64,000 nt of DNA from Fen-1273 sp963748405 (GTDB lineage Bacteria > Bacteroidota > Ignavibacteria > UBA10030 > UBA6906), in NCBI GenBank assembly GCA_963748405.1, contig CAVVIT010000011.1:62001-126000 (forward strand), written 5' to 3'. The translations under genes and the position numbers were made by a program. Under the pieces are notes generated by a model, which made no database searches, had not been told where the DNA came from, and was given only the letters and a program-made list of their open reading frames with translations. Shown piece after piece: positions 9,744 to 19,470 of the stretch. How positions within the stretch are numbered: position 1 is the stretch's first letter; every line of letters starts with the position of its first letter.

Positions 9744-12440
9744 ATGGAAACAGAAAATAAGGAACCCGCATCTCTCACGCAAGGAAGGAACGGCAGGGGA
9801 GAGGACGGGTGGCTGGCGTCGCTGGAGTTCATACTCCAGACGGCCCTCAAAGACCGGGATCCGGGGAACATCGCCCTGGCCCTCGAAAAACTGAACGAGC
9901 ACCTGAGGACCTCCGGGCTTGCGCTCCCCGCGCTCGTGCGGACCCCCTACATGAATACGATCCCTCCCGGTGACGAACCCCCCTATCCGGGGAACAGGGA
10001 AATCGAGCGCCGCATCAAGAGCTACATCCGCTGGAACGCGATGGCGATGGTCGTCAAATCGAACCGGATGTACGCGGGTCTCGGAGGACATATCTCCACG
10101 TATGCTTCCTCCGCGACGCTGTACGAAGTCGCCTTCAATCATTTCTTCCGCGGCGGCGACGGGGACCGCCCCGCCGACATGATCTACTTCCAGGGGCACG
10201 GCGCCCCCGGCATGTATGCCCGTGCATTCCTCGAGGGGCGGATCGGCACCGATCTTCTGCATAATTTCCGGCGCGAGCTTGCCCCCGGGGGAGGCCTTTC
10301 TTCCTATCCCCATCCGTACCTGATGCCGGATTTCTGGCAGTTCCCGACCGTCTCGATGGGACTCGCACCCATCATGTCGATTTATCAGGCCCGGTTCAAC
10401 CGATACCTGAAGTCGCGCGGCTTCATCAAGGGCGATGAGCCCCGCGTCTGGTGTTTCGCCGGCGACGGCGAATCGGATGAACCCGAAACGCTCGGTGCGC
10501 TCACGCTCGCCTCCCGCGAGAAGCTGGATAACCTCGTCTGGGTCGTCAACTGCAATCTCCAGAGGCTCGACGGACCGGTCCGTGGGAACGGGAAAATCAT
10601 CCAGGATCTCGAGGCCGCGTTCCGTGGGGCGGGCTGGAACGTCATCAAGGTGATCTGGGGATCCGACTGGGATCCGCTGTTTGCCGCGGACAAGAGCGGG
10701 CTTCTCCTGAAACGGATGGAGGAGGCGGTGGACGGGGATTTTCAAAAATACTCGGTGGAGCCGGGGAGCTACACGCGCCGGCACTTCTTCGGAAAATACC
10801 CCGAGCTTGCCGAGCTTGTGAACCATCTCACCGACGAGCAGATCCGGAAGCTCCTCAGGGGAGGACACGATCCGAGGAAAGTTCACGCCGCGTACAAGGC
10901 GGCAACGGAGTTCAGGGGGGGGCCGACCGTGGTCCTTGCCAAGACGGTCAAGGGGTACGGTCTCGGCGAAGCGGGGGAAGGGCGCAATGTCACGCACCAG
11001 CAGAAGAAGCTGAACGAGAAAGAGCTCCGGGAATTCAGAACGAGGTTCGACATTCCCATCAACGACGAAGAGGTAGCGGAGACTCCGTTCTACAGGCCCC
11101 CCGCAACAAGTCCCGAGATGGTGTATCTCCAGGAACGGCGGAAGGCCCTCGGAGGGTACCTCCCCGCGAGGAACGTCAAGGCGCAGAACCTGGAGATACC
11201 GCCGATCGAGCAGTTCGCCGAATTCCTGAAAGGATCCGAACGTTTCGAAGTCTCGACGACGATGGCCTTCGTCAGGCTCCTGAGCATGCTGCTGCGGAAC
11301 AAGAACGTCGGGCGAAGGATCGTCCCCATCATCCCCGACGAAGCGAGGACGTTCGGGATGGATCCCCTGTTCCGCGAGATCGGCATTTACTCGTCCAAGG
11401 GCCAGCTGTATGAGCCGGTGGACAGCGAATCGCTCCTCTATTATCACGAAGCGAAGGACGGCCAGATTCTCGAAGAAGGGATCACCGAAGCCGGCGCCAT
11501 GGCCTCGTTCATCGCCGCCGGCAACGCCTACGCGACGGTGGGCGAGCCGATGATTCCGTTCTACATTTACTATTCGATGTTCGGATTCCAGAGGATCGGC
11601 GACCTTGCCTGGGCCGCCGGCGACATCCGTGCAAAGGGATTCATGCTCGGCGGCACGGCCGGGAGGACCACGCTGAACGGCGAGGGGCTCCAGCACGAAG
11701 ACGGGCACAGCCACATCCTGGCGAGCACCGTGCCGAACCTCGTGACGTACGATCCCGCGTTCGCGTACGAAACCGCGGTCATCATCCAGGACGGGCTCCG
11801 GAGGATGTACGGCGAAGGGGAAGAGGTCTTTTACTACCTCACGCTCTACAACGAGAACTACGCCATGCCCCCGATGCCGGAAGGATCGCGGGAAGGGATC
11901 CTGAAGGGCCTGTACAGGTTCCGCCGTGGAAACCCCGCCGGAAAGCACAGGGCGCACATCTTCGGCAGCGGTCCGATCATGAACATGGCTCTCCGGGCGC
12001 AGCAGATCCTCGGCGAGAAATACGGCGTCAACGCGGACGTCTGGAGCGCAACGAGCTACAAGCTCCTGCGGAACGAGGCTCTCCTTGCGAAGCGGTGGAA
12101 CATGCTTCACCCGTCGGAGATCCCGCGGACGTCGTACCTGGAGAACATCCTCGAGCACGAAGAAGGGGTCTTCGTCGCCGTGTCGGATTACATGAAGATC
12201 GTTCCCGATCAGATCGCCCCCTGGGTCCCCGGCGGCCTGACGACGCTCGGAACGGACGGATTCGGCCGGAGCGATACGCGTCCGGCGCTCCGCCGGTTCT
12301 TTGAAATCGATGCGGAGATGACCGTTGTTGCCACGCTGTACGCCCTGGCCACCGAGGGGGAGATCAGGATGGATGTGGTGGAAAAAGCGATCAGGGAATT
12401 GAACATAGACCCGGAGAAGCCGTTTCCGTTTCTCGTCTAG
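9744..12440 (+). CDS. aceE: Pyruvate dehydrogenase E1, homodimeric type
   Basis: Thiamine-diphosphate-dependent pyruvate dehydrogenase of the single-chain, homodimeric class (898 residues; E. coli AceE has 887). It decarboxylates pyruvate and passes the acetyl group to lipoyl-E2. The cofactor motif is GDGESDE followed by N in VVNCNLQRLDG; the IEQEG-equivalent loop and the C-terminal DGFGRSDTRPALRRFF signature of AceE are present. The ATG has only a weak ribosome-binding site. E2 and E3 follow directly, so this is a complete complex locus. Homodimeric E1 is typical of proteobacteria and actinobacteria and less usual in Bacteroidota. Confidence 0.96.
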   Translation: METENKEPASLTQGRNGRGEDGWLASLEFILQTALKDRDPGNIALALEKLNEHLRTSGLALPALVRTPYMNTIPPGDEPPYPGNREIERRIKSYIRWNAMAMVVKSNRMYAGLGGHISTYASSATLYEVAFNHFFRGGDGDRPADMIYFQGHGAPGMYARAFLEGRIGTDLLHNFRRELAPGGGLSSYPHPYLMPDFWQFPTVSMGLAPIMSIYQARFNRYLKSRGFIKGDEPRVWCFAGDGESDEPETLGALTLASREKLDNLVWVVNCNLQRLDGPVRGNGKIIQDLEAAFRGAGWNVIKVIWGSDWDPLFAADKSGLLLKRMEEAVDGDFQKYSVEPGSYTRRHFFGKYPELAELVNHLTDEQIRKLLRGGHDPRKVHAAYKAATEFRGGPTVVLAKTVKGYGLGEAGEGRNVTHQQKKLNEKELREFRTRFDIPINDEEVAETPFYRPPATSPEMVYLQERRKALGGYLPARNVKAQNLEIPPIEQFAEFLKGSERFEVSTTMAFVRLLSMLLRNKNVGRRIVPIIPDEARTFGMDPLFREIGIYSSKGQLYEPVDSESLLYYHEAKDGQILEEGITEAGAMASFIAAGNAYATVGEPMIPFYIYYSMFGFQRIGDLAWAAGDIRAKGFMLGGTAGRTTLNGEGLQHEDGHSHILASTVPNLVTYDPAFAYETAVIIQDGLRRMYGEGEEVFYYLTLYNENYAMPPMPEGSREGILKGLYRFRRGNPAGKHRAHIFGSGPIMNMALRAQQILGEKYGVNADVWSATSYKLLRNEALLAKRWNMLHPSEIPRTSYLENILEHEEGVFVAVSDYMKIVPDQIAPWVPGGLTTLGTDGFGRSDTRPALRRFFEIDAEMTVVATLYALATEGEIRMDVVEKAIRELNIDPEKPFPFLV

Positions 12441-12473
12441 CGCTTCCCGGAGCCCTTTCAAAGGAGAGAATGC

Positions 12474-13817
12474 ATGGAAGTTCGTCTGCCCCGCCTCGGT
12501 GAAGGCGCGGATTCGGGGGTCATTGCCACGGTCTTTGTCAAGGTGGGAGACCAGGTCAAGAAAGACCAGCCTGTCCTCGAGCTCGAAAGCGAGAAGGCCG
12601 TCGCGTCGATTCCCGCTCCCGCGGCCGGCACCGTCACGAAGATTCTTGTCAAGGAAGGGGACGAAATCAAGGTCGGCGGGTTGATCCTCGTCCTCTCGGA
12701 TAACGGGGCCGTTGCGGCGGCCGCGCCGCCCTCCGCACGCGCCATCGACGCGTCGGTCGGAGACGAATCGCCCGAAGCACCCGCGATCGACGTCAGCCCC
12801 GCTCCGGACGCCGTGCCGGTCCCGCCGCCGGCCCCCGTGCAGGCGCCGTCGTCACAGGCCGCGTTTCCCATCGTGCATCCCCCGTCGGCTCCCCCGCCTG
12901 CCTCTCCTTCGCTGAGAAAGATTGCGCGCGAGCTCGGCATCGATCTGTACCGCGTGCGCGGCAGCGAGCGCGGGGGGCGCATCGTCATGTCGGACCTCCG
13001 CGCCTACGTCCGGAACATCCAGCAGCTGGCGCTCGAGGGACGTTCCGCCCCCCCGGCCGCCGCTGCGGCGCAGCCGGCGAAGCCCGCCCCCGCGGGCGTG
13101 GATTTCTCGCAGTGGGGTCCCGTCACAAAGCAGAAGATGACGACACTCCGCAGGGCGATAAGCCGAAGGATGGTGGATTCGTGGACCACGGTGCCGCACA
13201 TCACCCAGTTTGACGAAGTCGACGTCACGGACCTGCTCGCCCTCAGGAAGAAGTACGCGGCGAAGTACGAAGCGAAAAATGCGCACCTGACGCTGACCTC
13301 CTTCGCGCTCTGTGCCGTCGTCGCGGCGCTCAAGAAGCATCCTTCGTTCAATGCGAGCATCGACGAAGGGGCCGGGGAGATCATCCTGAAGAACTATTTC
13401 CACATCGGCATCGCGGTCGACACCGAGCAGGGACTCATCGTCCCGGTCATCCGGGATGTGGACAAGAAAACCGTCTTCCAGCTCTCCGTCGAACTGCACC
13501 AGATCGCCGGGCGGACGCGTGCCCGGAAAATCGCACTCGAAGAGATGCAGGGGGGGACGTTCACGATTTCCAACCAGGGAGGGATCGGCAGCGCGCACTT
13601 CACTCCCATTGTGAACGTGCCGGAGGTTGCGATACTCGGGATGGGGCGGAGCATCGCGAAGCCGGTCGTGCGGGAGGGGAAGATCGTACAGCGGACGATG
13701 ATGCCCCTGGTCCTGTCGTACGACCACAGGGTCAATGACGGGGCGAACGCCGCCCGGTTCATCGTCGATCTTGTCGGGGAATTCGAGGGGATCAAGGACG
13801 CGGATGTCAGGATCTGA
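12474..13817 (+). CDS. aceF: Dihydrolipoamide acetyltransferase (E2)
   Basis: E2 core of the pyruvate dehydrogenase complex, 447 residues. Domains: one lipoyl domain (1-78) with the modified lysine K41 in LESEKAVAS, a P/A-rich linker, a peripheral-subunit-binding domain (about 140-175), a second linker, and the catalytic acyltransferase domain (about 215-447) with the active-site histidine at 418 in SYDHRVNDG. A strong ribosome-binding site, AAAGGAGAG, precedes the ATG. It has one lipoyl domain where many proteobacterial AceF have three. Confidence 0.95.
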   Translation: MEVRLPRLGEGADSGVIATVFVKVGDQVKKDQPVLELESEKAVASIPAPAAGTVTKILVKEGDEIKVGGLILVLSDNGAVAAAAPPSARAIDASVGDESPEAPAIDVSPAPDAVPVPPPAPVQAPSSQAAFPIVHPPSAPPPASPSLRKIARELGIDLYRVRGSERGGRIVMSDLRAYVRNIQQLALEGRSAPPAAAAAQPAKPAPAGVDFSQWGPVTKQKMTTLRRAISRRMVDSWTTVPHITQFDEVDVTDLLALRKKYAAKYEAKNAHLTLTSFALCAVVAALKKHPSFNASIDEGAGEIILKNYFHIGIAVDTEQGLIVPVIRDVDKKTVFQLSVELHQIAGRTRARKIALEEMQGGTFTISNQGGIGSAHFTPIVNVPEVAILGMGRSIAKPVVREGKIVQRTMMPLVLSYDHRVNDGANAARFIVDLVGEFEGIKDADVRI

Positions 13818-13880
13818 CGCAGCCGCTCGCGGCGCGCGCTCTGACGGCATCAATTCCAGCATACGGAGAACGAGGACAAC

Positions 13881-15307
13881 GTGAAGGCACTCAAGACTGA
13901 AGTTGTCGTACTGGGGGCGGGACCCGGCGGGTACGCCGCCGCATTTTACGCCGCCGACAGGGGCAAGAAAGTCATTATGGTGGAGCAGGAGAAACGCCTG
14001 GGCGGGGTCTGCCTGAACAGGGGATGCATTCCGTCGAAGGCGTACCTCCATGCGGCGAAGCTGGTGGCGGAGGCGGAAGAGTCCGCGATCCGCGGCGTCC
14101 ATTTTGCGAAGCCGCGGATCGACCTTGGCGAAATGCGGGCATGGAAGGAATCGATACTCGACAAGCTCGCCCTCGGAATCACGGGGCTCGCAAAGAGAAG
14201 AAACGTCGAGGTGATGCAGGGGCGCGGCTACTTCGAGGATTCCACGACGCTCCGCGTCGAGACCTCGGGGGGGCAGCAGTTTATCAACTTCGAGACGGCC
14301 ATCATCGCCGTCGGGTCGAAAGCGGCGATGCCGGCGGCGTTCGACCTGGGGAACCCGCGCGTGATGACGTCGACGGAGGCGCTCGAGCTTGAAGAGATTC
14401 CGAAAGACCTCCTCGTCGTCGGGGGGGGATATATCGGCATGGAGCTGGGGACCGTGTACGCGACGCTGGGGAGCAGCGTCGTGGTGGTGGAAGCCCTTGA
14501 GACGATCCTGACCGGTGCGGACCCCGACCTCGCGCGCCCGGTGGCGGCGCGGGCGGGAAAGATGTTCCGTGAGATCCGCGTCAGTACGAAAGTCATGAAA
14601 ATGGCGACCGCCGGGAAGCAAATCAGGGTGAACCTCGAAGTGGGGGGGAGAAGAAGGAGGAGCTGTACGACCGGGTGCTTGTCTCCGTCGGCAGAGTCCC
14701 GAACTGCGCGGATCTCGGGCTGGAGAACACGCGCGTCGAGCAGGATGACAGGGGGTTCATCCGGGTCGACGAGCACCAGCGGACAGCGGATCCCGCGATT
14801 TTCGCCATCGGTGATGTCGCGGGAGGGGTTCTGCTCGCCCACAAGGCCTCGAAAGAGGCGCGCGTGGCCGTCGAAGTGATCACGGGAGAGATGAGCACGT
14901 TCGAAGACATCATCATCCCCGCGGTCGTCTTCACCGACCCCGAGATCGCGTGGTGCGGTCTCACAGAGTCCGAGGCCAGGCAGAAGGGGATCAACGTCGA
15001 GGTCGCGAAGTTCCCCTGGTCCGCGTCCGGGCGGGCGCTCAGTTTCGACAGGACGGACGGCATGACGAAGCTCGTCATCGACCCCGACTCGGAGCGGATA
15101 CTCGGCGTCGGCATCGTCGGCGCAGGCGCAGGCGAGCTCATCGGCGAGGGGGTCCTCGCGATCGAAATGGGGGCGACGGCAAAGGACCTCGCGGAATCCG
15201 TGCACCCGCATCCCACGCTCTCGGAGACGCTGTCGGAATGCGCGGAAGCGTTCTACGGATACGCCACGCACACGTATTCACGGAAGAAAACAGCGACGGA
15301 GCAGTAA
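13881..15307 (+). CDS. lpdA: Dihydrolipoamide dehydrogenase (E3), frameshifted in this sequence
   Basis: FAD-dependent disulfide reductase that reoxidises dihydrolipoamide of E2. The first frame (from GTG 13881) carries GAGPGG for FAD and the redox pair in CLNRGCIPSK; the second frame carries GRVPN, the FAD motif AIGDVAGG and the C-terminal HPHPTLSE that contributes the catalytic histidine. The frames meet at a run of seven Gs, 14642-14648: with eight Gs the codons read on smoothly as V-G-G-E-K-K-E-E-L-Y. Joined, the product is about 475 residues, the normal length. No other residue is missing, so a sequencing or assembly deletion is the simplest cause; a recent mutation or slippage at the G run are alternatives. 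Confidence 0.88.
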
Positions 15308-15355
15308 AATCCGTATTTCCCGTTCTTTGCATCACCACCACAGCATGGTCCGTTC

Positions 15356-15664
15356 ATGAGCTGGCGCCCCGTATGCCGGATCGTCGCGCTCGTCCTTGCG
15401 GCGAACTATTTCGCCTTTCAGGTCGAGCTCTTTGACGACGAGTACGAGGCGAACCATCCCCGGACATCGCCCTCGAGTTCCATCACCCTCCCCGTCTTCA
15501 ACTGGGAGTCCTCCGACAAGGAAAACGCTCCTCCGGCGTTCACCGTCGATCCCTTCGTTGACATCCAGCCGCTCTTCCGCATCGCCGCGGAGCCCGCACC
15601 GCAGGGTCTGCCGCAAGCCCGCCGGGAACCCGTCCGCGACAAATCGCCTCCCGTTCATCAATGA
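15356..15664 (+). CDS. Small membrane-anchored protein, unknown
   Basis: A 102-residue frame with one N-terminal hydrophobic segment (about 6-22) followed by an acidic stretch (FDDEYEAN) and a proline-rich tail. I recognise no family. It sits between the pyruvate dehydrogenase cluster and a TonB-dependent receptor gene, 69 bases upstream of the latter, and may be coexpressed with it. No clear ribosome-binding site is visible, so the coding call is moderate. Confidence 0.45.
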   Translation: MSWRPVCRIVALVLAANYFAFQVELFDDEYEANHPRTSPSSSITLPVFNWESSDKENAPPAFTVDPFVDIQPLFRIAAEPAPQGLPQARREPVRDKSPPVHQ

Positions 15665-15733
15665 ACAGCGCTGCTTGACCGTCCCCTGCGGGATGGAACG
15701 ACGTCCTTCGCTATCATTGACTCTGGAGGAGAC

Positions 15734-18016
15734 ATGCATTGTTGTGTTCTCTCGTGTGTCGCGGCCGTGTGCCTCGTGGTCTCGTTGAGTGATCGGGGAA
15801 ATGCGGGGACCGTTCACGGGACCGTTACCGGTGTTGACGGACCGATCGGGGGTGCAACCGTGCGCATCCTGGAGCTTGAGAGGATGACCCGGACCGGCGC
15901 TGACGGCAGGTTCGCCTTCACGGACGTCCGCCCGGGTGCCTATACCGTGTTCGTCCGCGTGATCGGTTATGCCTCGCGGACGGTTCCCGTGCGTGTCGAT
16001 GATCAGGCCGCGGAGCTCGGCGTGAGACTCCGGGAATCGGCGATCGAGGCCGGGGAAATCGTCGTGTCCGGTTCACCGTACGCGCGCACGGCGGACGATC
16101 AGTATCAGCCGGCGGAATCGAAATCTGGTGTGGAGCTGCACGAGGCGGCGGGGTCGGGTTTTGCGGAGAAGATCGCCGATCTGCCGGGGGTCGCGGTCCG
16201 GTACAACGGCTCGGCTCCCGCGCGGCCGATACTCCGGGGGCTGTCGGACAACAGGGTTCTCGTCCTCGAAAACGGCCTCCGCACGGGGGACATCTCCACG
16301 TACGACCCCGCACACGCGGTGCCGATCGAAGCGGAGGGAATCTCGCAGATCGATGTGGTCCGCGGCCCCGCGGCGATTCTCTACGGTCCCAGCACGATCG
16401 GGGGGCTGGTGAATGTTTTCACGACGACCATCCCCGCGCGTTCGTCCGTGCCGTTCTCGGGGACCCTCTCGCTCGCCGGCAACTCCGGCAGCGATGAATA
16501 CGGCGGATATTTCAGCGGGGTGCTCGGCGCCGGGGGACACGCCTTCGGCCTGTCTGCGGGGGGACTCCACGCGAACGATATCCGCATCCCCGGAGGCGAC
16601 TACACCGACCCCGGGAGCGGAAAGACATTCTCTCTGAACCGCATGCCGCAGTCGTTCGATCACGTTCAGGAGGCGGGGATCGGCTATTCCTACGAAGGGG
16701 ATTTCGGCATGATCGGGATCGGGGGCAAACATTACGAGATGAACTACGGCATTCCCGGGGTCCCCCCCAACCCGGACTGGGCGGACGTCCCCCCCTCGAC
16801 ATCCAGAATTGCCCTTGCGAAAAATACGCTGGAGCTCCGGGGCCTCCTTGACGTCGACGGGCCGGTCATTTCGCAGGTACGGTTCAGCGCCAACTACGTC
16901 GATTACAATCACTCCGAATATCCGACGGCGGAGGACTCCACCGGAGTGTCCGATCCCCGGGCGAATCACTTTCACAAGCAGGCGGTCAACGCGGTTCTCC
17001 AGTTTCAGCACGGGCGATGGGGCGGTTTCCGGGGCCTGGTCGGACTCTGGACGAATGTTGAAAATCTGACGATCGACGGCGACATGCCGCTCGGGCCGAA
17101 TTCCCTCACCGCGGGGATTGCAGGGTACGTGTACGAAGAATATCTGGCAGGCGATGACACCCGGGTCCAGGCGGGAGTCCGGTTTGACTACAACAGAATC
17201 CGGACTTCGCCGTTCGCGGGTTCCTCCGACTCCGTCTTCCGCACGCTGGACGTTTCGCGTCTCTCGAACGCACTCACGGCGTCCCTGGGGGCCGTGCACA
17301 GGATTGCCCCGGATGTGACGCTCTCCCTGAGCGTCGGCCGCTCGTTCAGGGCCCCGACCGTGCAGGAGCTTTTCGCGAACGGCCTCGACGCCGCGAGCGC
17401 GACGTATTCGAAAGGGCGGGCGGATCTTGCGCCCGAGACGGGGCTCGGCGTCGACGCCTCGTTCCGTGTCCGTACGGCGGGATTCGTGATAGAGATCTCC
17501 CCTTATCTGAACGTCATCGACAATTATATCTACGCCTTTCTGACAGGGGATACGCTGGAAAATTTTCCCGTTCGTCAATTCTCCTCGACGGACGCACGGC
17601 TCGCAGGGTGTGAGGCGAGCCTCACGGTCCAGCCCGTGGAAGGGATAGCGGTGAAGGCGGGGGCGGACTACGTCGACGCCGAAGACACGAGGAACGGCGT
17701 TCCCCTGCCGTTTACCCCTCCCCTGCACGGTCTTCTCAGCGTGAGCTACCGGGACGCGGTCTACTCCGGGGTCCTCGAGTGGCGCCTGGCCGCCCGCCAG
17801 ACGCGTCTCGGCGACGGGGATACGCCGACGCCGGGGTACGGGGTCCTGAGTTGCGGGGCGGGCATACGGCTCTCCGCAGGGCGCCTCGTGCATGACGTGA
17901 GCGTCCGTTGCGACAACCTGTTCAACATCGTGTACCGGGACAATCTTTCCGTGATCAAGGATTTCATCCCGCAGCCGGCCCGTTCGGTCCGGTTTGCGTA
18001 CGATCTGCTGTTCTGA
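15734..18016 (+). CDS. TonB-dependent receptor with carboxypeptidase-like domain
   Basis: Outer-membrane active transporter of 760 residues. A signal peptide (about 1-24) is followed by a carboxypeptidase-regulatory-like beta domain (about 25-100), a plug domain (about 110-225, with GLSDNRVLVLENG and the VRGPAAILYGPSTIGG motif) and a 22-strand barrel ending in the terminal phenylalanine that outer-membrane proteins need. The ATG follows CTGGAGGAGAC. The substrate is not evident: there is no riboswitch and the neighbours are an unknown small protein and an efflux operon. Metal or siderophore receptors of the ZnuD/FepA style are possible but unproven. Confidence 0.88.
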   Translation: MHCCVLSCVAAVCLVVSLSDRGNAGTVHGTVTGVDGPIGGATVRILELERMTRTGADGRFAFTDVRPGAYTVFVRVIGYASRTVPVRVDDQAAELGVRLRESAIEAGEIVVSGSPYARTADDQYQPAESKSGVELHEAAGSGFAEKIADLPGVAVRYNGSAPARPILRGLSDNRVLVLENGLRTGDISTYDPAHAVPIEAEGISQIDVVRGPAAILYGPSTIGGLVNVFTTTIPARSSVPFSGTLSLAGNSGSDEYGGYFSGVLGAGGHAFGLSAGGLHANDIRIPGGDYTDPGSGKTFSLNRMPQSFDHVQEAGIGYSYEGDFGMIGIGGKHYEMNYGIPGVPPNPDWADVPPSTSRIALAKNTLELRGLLDVDGPVISQVRFSANYVDYNHSEYPTAEDSTGVSDPRANHFHKQAVNAVLQFQHGRWGGFRGLVGLWTNVENLTIDGDMPLGPNSLTAGIAGYVYEEYLAGDDTRVQAGVRFDYNRIRTSPFAGSSDSVFRTLDVSRLSNALTASLGAVHRIAPDVTLSLSVGRSFRAPTVQELFANGLDAASATYSKGRADLAPETGLGVDASFRVRTAGFVIEISPYLNVIDNYIYAFLTGDTLENFPVRQFSSTDARLAGCEASLTVQPVEGIAVKAGADYVDAEDTRNGVPLPFTPPLHGLLSVSYRDAVYSGVLEWRLAARQTRLGDGDTPTPGYGVLSCGAGIRLSAGRLVHDVSVRCDNLFNIVYRDNLSVIKDFIPQPARSVRFAYDLLF

Positions 18017-18127
18017 GGCCGGTTTCGGGGAACTTGCGGCGTCCCGGCGTCGTTATAATGAAGTTCCCTACCTGCGGCGGCAAATCCATGGACGAACGAA
18101 ACATTTATGCGGGGGAAGAAAGGCTGT

Positions 18128-19453
18128 ATGAGGAGAGCATTTCCTTGCGTTTGTATTGCGGCGATCGTGAGCACAGTGTCGGCCTTTGCCGGGCAGCCCG
18201 GCGAAGGAGATTCGCTCCTCGGGGAGGGGACCCTCCGCAACTGCGTGACGTATGCGCTTGCCCACCAGCCTTCGATACAGCAGTCGCTTCTTGATGAACA
18301 GATTACCGACCGCGCCATAGGCATCAGGCTCGCAGACTGGCTCCCCCAGGTCAACCTCAACATCAGCGCGCAGCATTACTACCAGGTGCCCGTCTCGGTG
18401 GTGGGTGGGACACCCGTGAACGTCAGCCTGACGAACGCGTCGACGGGGAGCCTCTCGGCGACCCAGACGATCTTCAACAGGGACGTGCTGCTGGCGAGCA
18501 CGACCGCCGGCGACGTCCGGGAACAGAGCAGGCAGAGGACGACGAGCACCACGATCGACGTCGTCGTCAACGTCAGCAAGGCGTTCTACGCAGCGCTGCT
18601 CACCCGCCAGCAGATCAGGGTTCTCGACGACGACATCCTCCGGCTGGAGCAGAGCCTGAAGGACGCCTTCGCGCAGTACCAGGGGGGCGTCGTCGACAAG
18701 ACCGATTTCAAGAGGGCGACGGTATCCCTGAACAACGCGAAGGCGGAGAGAACGCAGAGCGTCGAGCTCCTGAAGGCGCGCGACGCGTTCCTGAAGGCGC
18801 AGATGGGATACCCGGCGGACGGCGCACTGGATCTCGCGTACGACAGCACGCAGATGGAGGCCGGGATCCTCGTCGACACGACGCAACCGTTCAGGTACGA
18901 AGACCGGGTGGAATACCGGCTCCTCGACCTGGGGAAACGCCTCGCGGAGGCGGAACGCAATTACAACACGTGGGGGTTCCTCCCTTCCCTGTCGATCTTC
19001 GGCAACTACAGCATGAACTACCAGAGCACGAGGATCCCGCCGCTGTACACGCAGGATTTCCCCAGCTCGTTCATCGGGGTGCAGCTCTCGCTGCCGATCT
19101 TTCTCGGCGGCAAGCGGATACAGGAAATCCGGCAGGCGAGCCTGCAGGTCCGCCGGATGGAATACGACATCGCCCTGTTCAGGAACTCCGTGAGCGCGGA
19201 GTACGCTCAGGCGATCGCGGAGTACAGGAGCAATCTGAACACGTACGGGGTGCTGAAGGAGAATCTGGAACTCGCGGACGACGTCTACAGGACGATCCGG
19301 CTCCAGTACAGGGCCGGCACGAAGACCTATCTGGAGCTGATCTCGGCCGAGACCGATCTGCGCACGGCGCAGATCAACCGGACGAACGCCCTGTACCAGG
19401 TTCTCAGCAGCAAGATCGACGTGCAGAAGGCGCTCGGGACTGTTCAATACTAA
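18128..19453 (+). CDS. TolC-family outer-membrane efflux protein
   Basis: Outer-membrane channel of the TolC/OEP family, about 441 residues, with the duplicated helical hairpin architecture (repeats about 40-235 and 255-440). I chose the ATG at 18128, which has GAAAGG upstream and gives a signal peptide CVCIAAIVSTVSAFAG; another ATG seven codons earlier is possible. A TATAAT box at 18054-18059 sits in the gap to the receptor gene, with no clear -35. It forms a tripartite pump with the adaptor and RND protein that follow. Confidence 0.9.
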   Translation: MRRAFPCVCIAAIVSTVSAFAGQPGEGDSLLGEGTLRNCVTYALAHQPSIQQSLLDEQITDRAIGIRLADWLPQVNLNISAQHYYQVPVSVVGGTPVNVSLTNASTGSLSATQTIFNRDVLLASTTAGDVREQSRQRTTSTTIDVVVNVSKAFYAALLTRQQIRVLDDDILRLEQSLKDAFAQYQGGVVDKTDFKRATVSLNNAKAERTQSVELLKARDAFLKAQMGYPADGALDLAYDSTQMEAGILVDTTQPFRYEDRVEYRLLDLGKRLAEAERNYNTWGFLPSLSIFGNYSMNYQSTRIPPLYTQDFPSSFIGVQLSLPIFLGGKRIQEIRQASLQVRRMEYDIALFRNSVSAEYAQAIAEYRSNLNTYGVLKENLELADDVYRTIRLQYRAGTKTYLELISAETDLRTAQINRTNALYQVLSSKIDVQKALGTVQY

Positions 19454-19470
19454 CTGAGGACGGAAGATCC

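Noticed and set aside
8919..12461. A very long open frame on the minus strand across the E1 gene
   Set aside because: Only its last quarter is lipoate ligase. The rest is antisense to a clear AceE gene and has low-complexity, arginine-rich composition typical of high-GC shadows.
14642..14648. Programmed frameshift as the main explanation for the E3 gene
   Set aside because: The protein needs only one extra G and shows no conserved stimulatory structure that I can see; a sequence indel is simpler.
15734..18016. Vitamin B12 receptor (BtuB) for the first TonB receptor
   Set aside because: No cobalamin riboswitch or cobalamin gene nearby.
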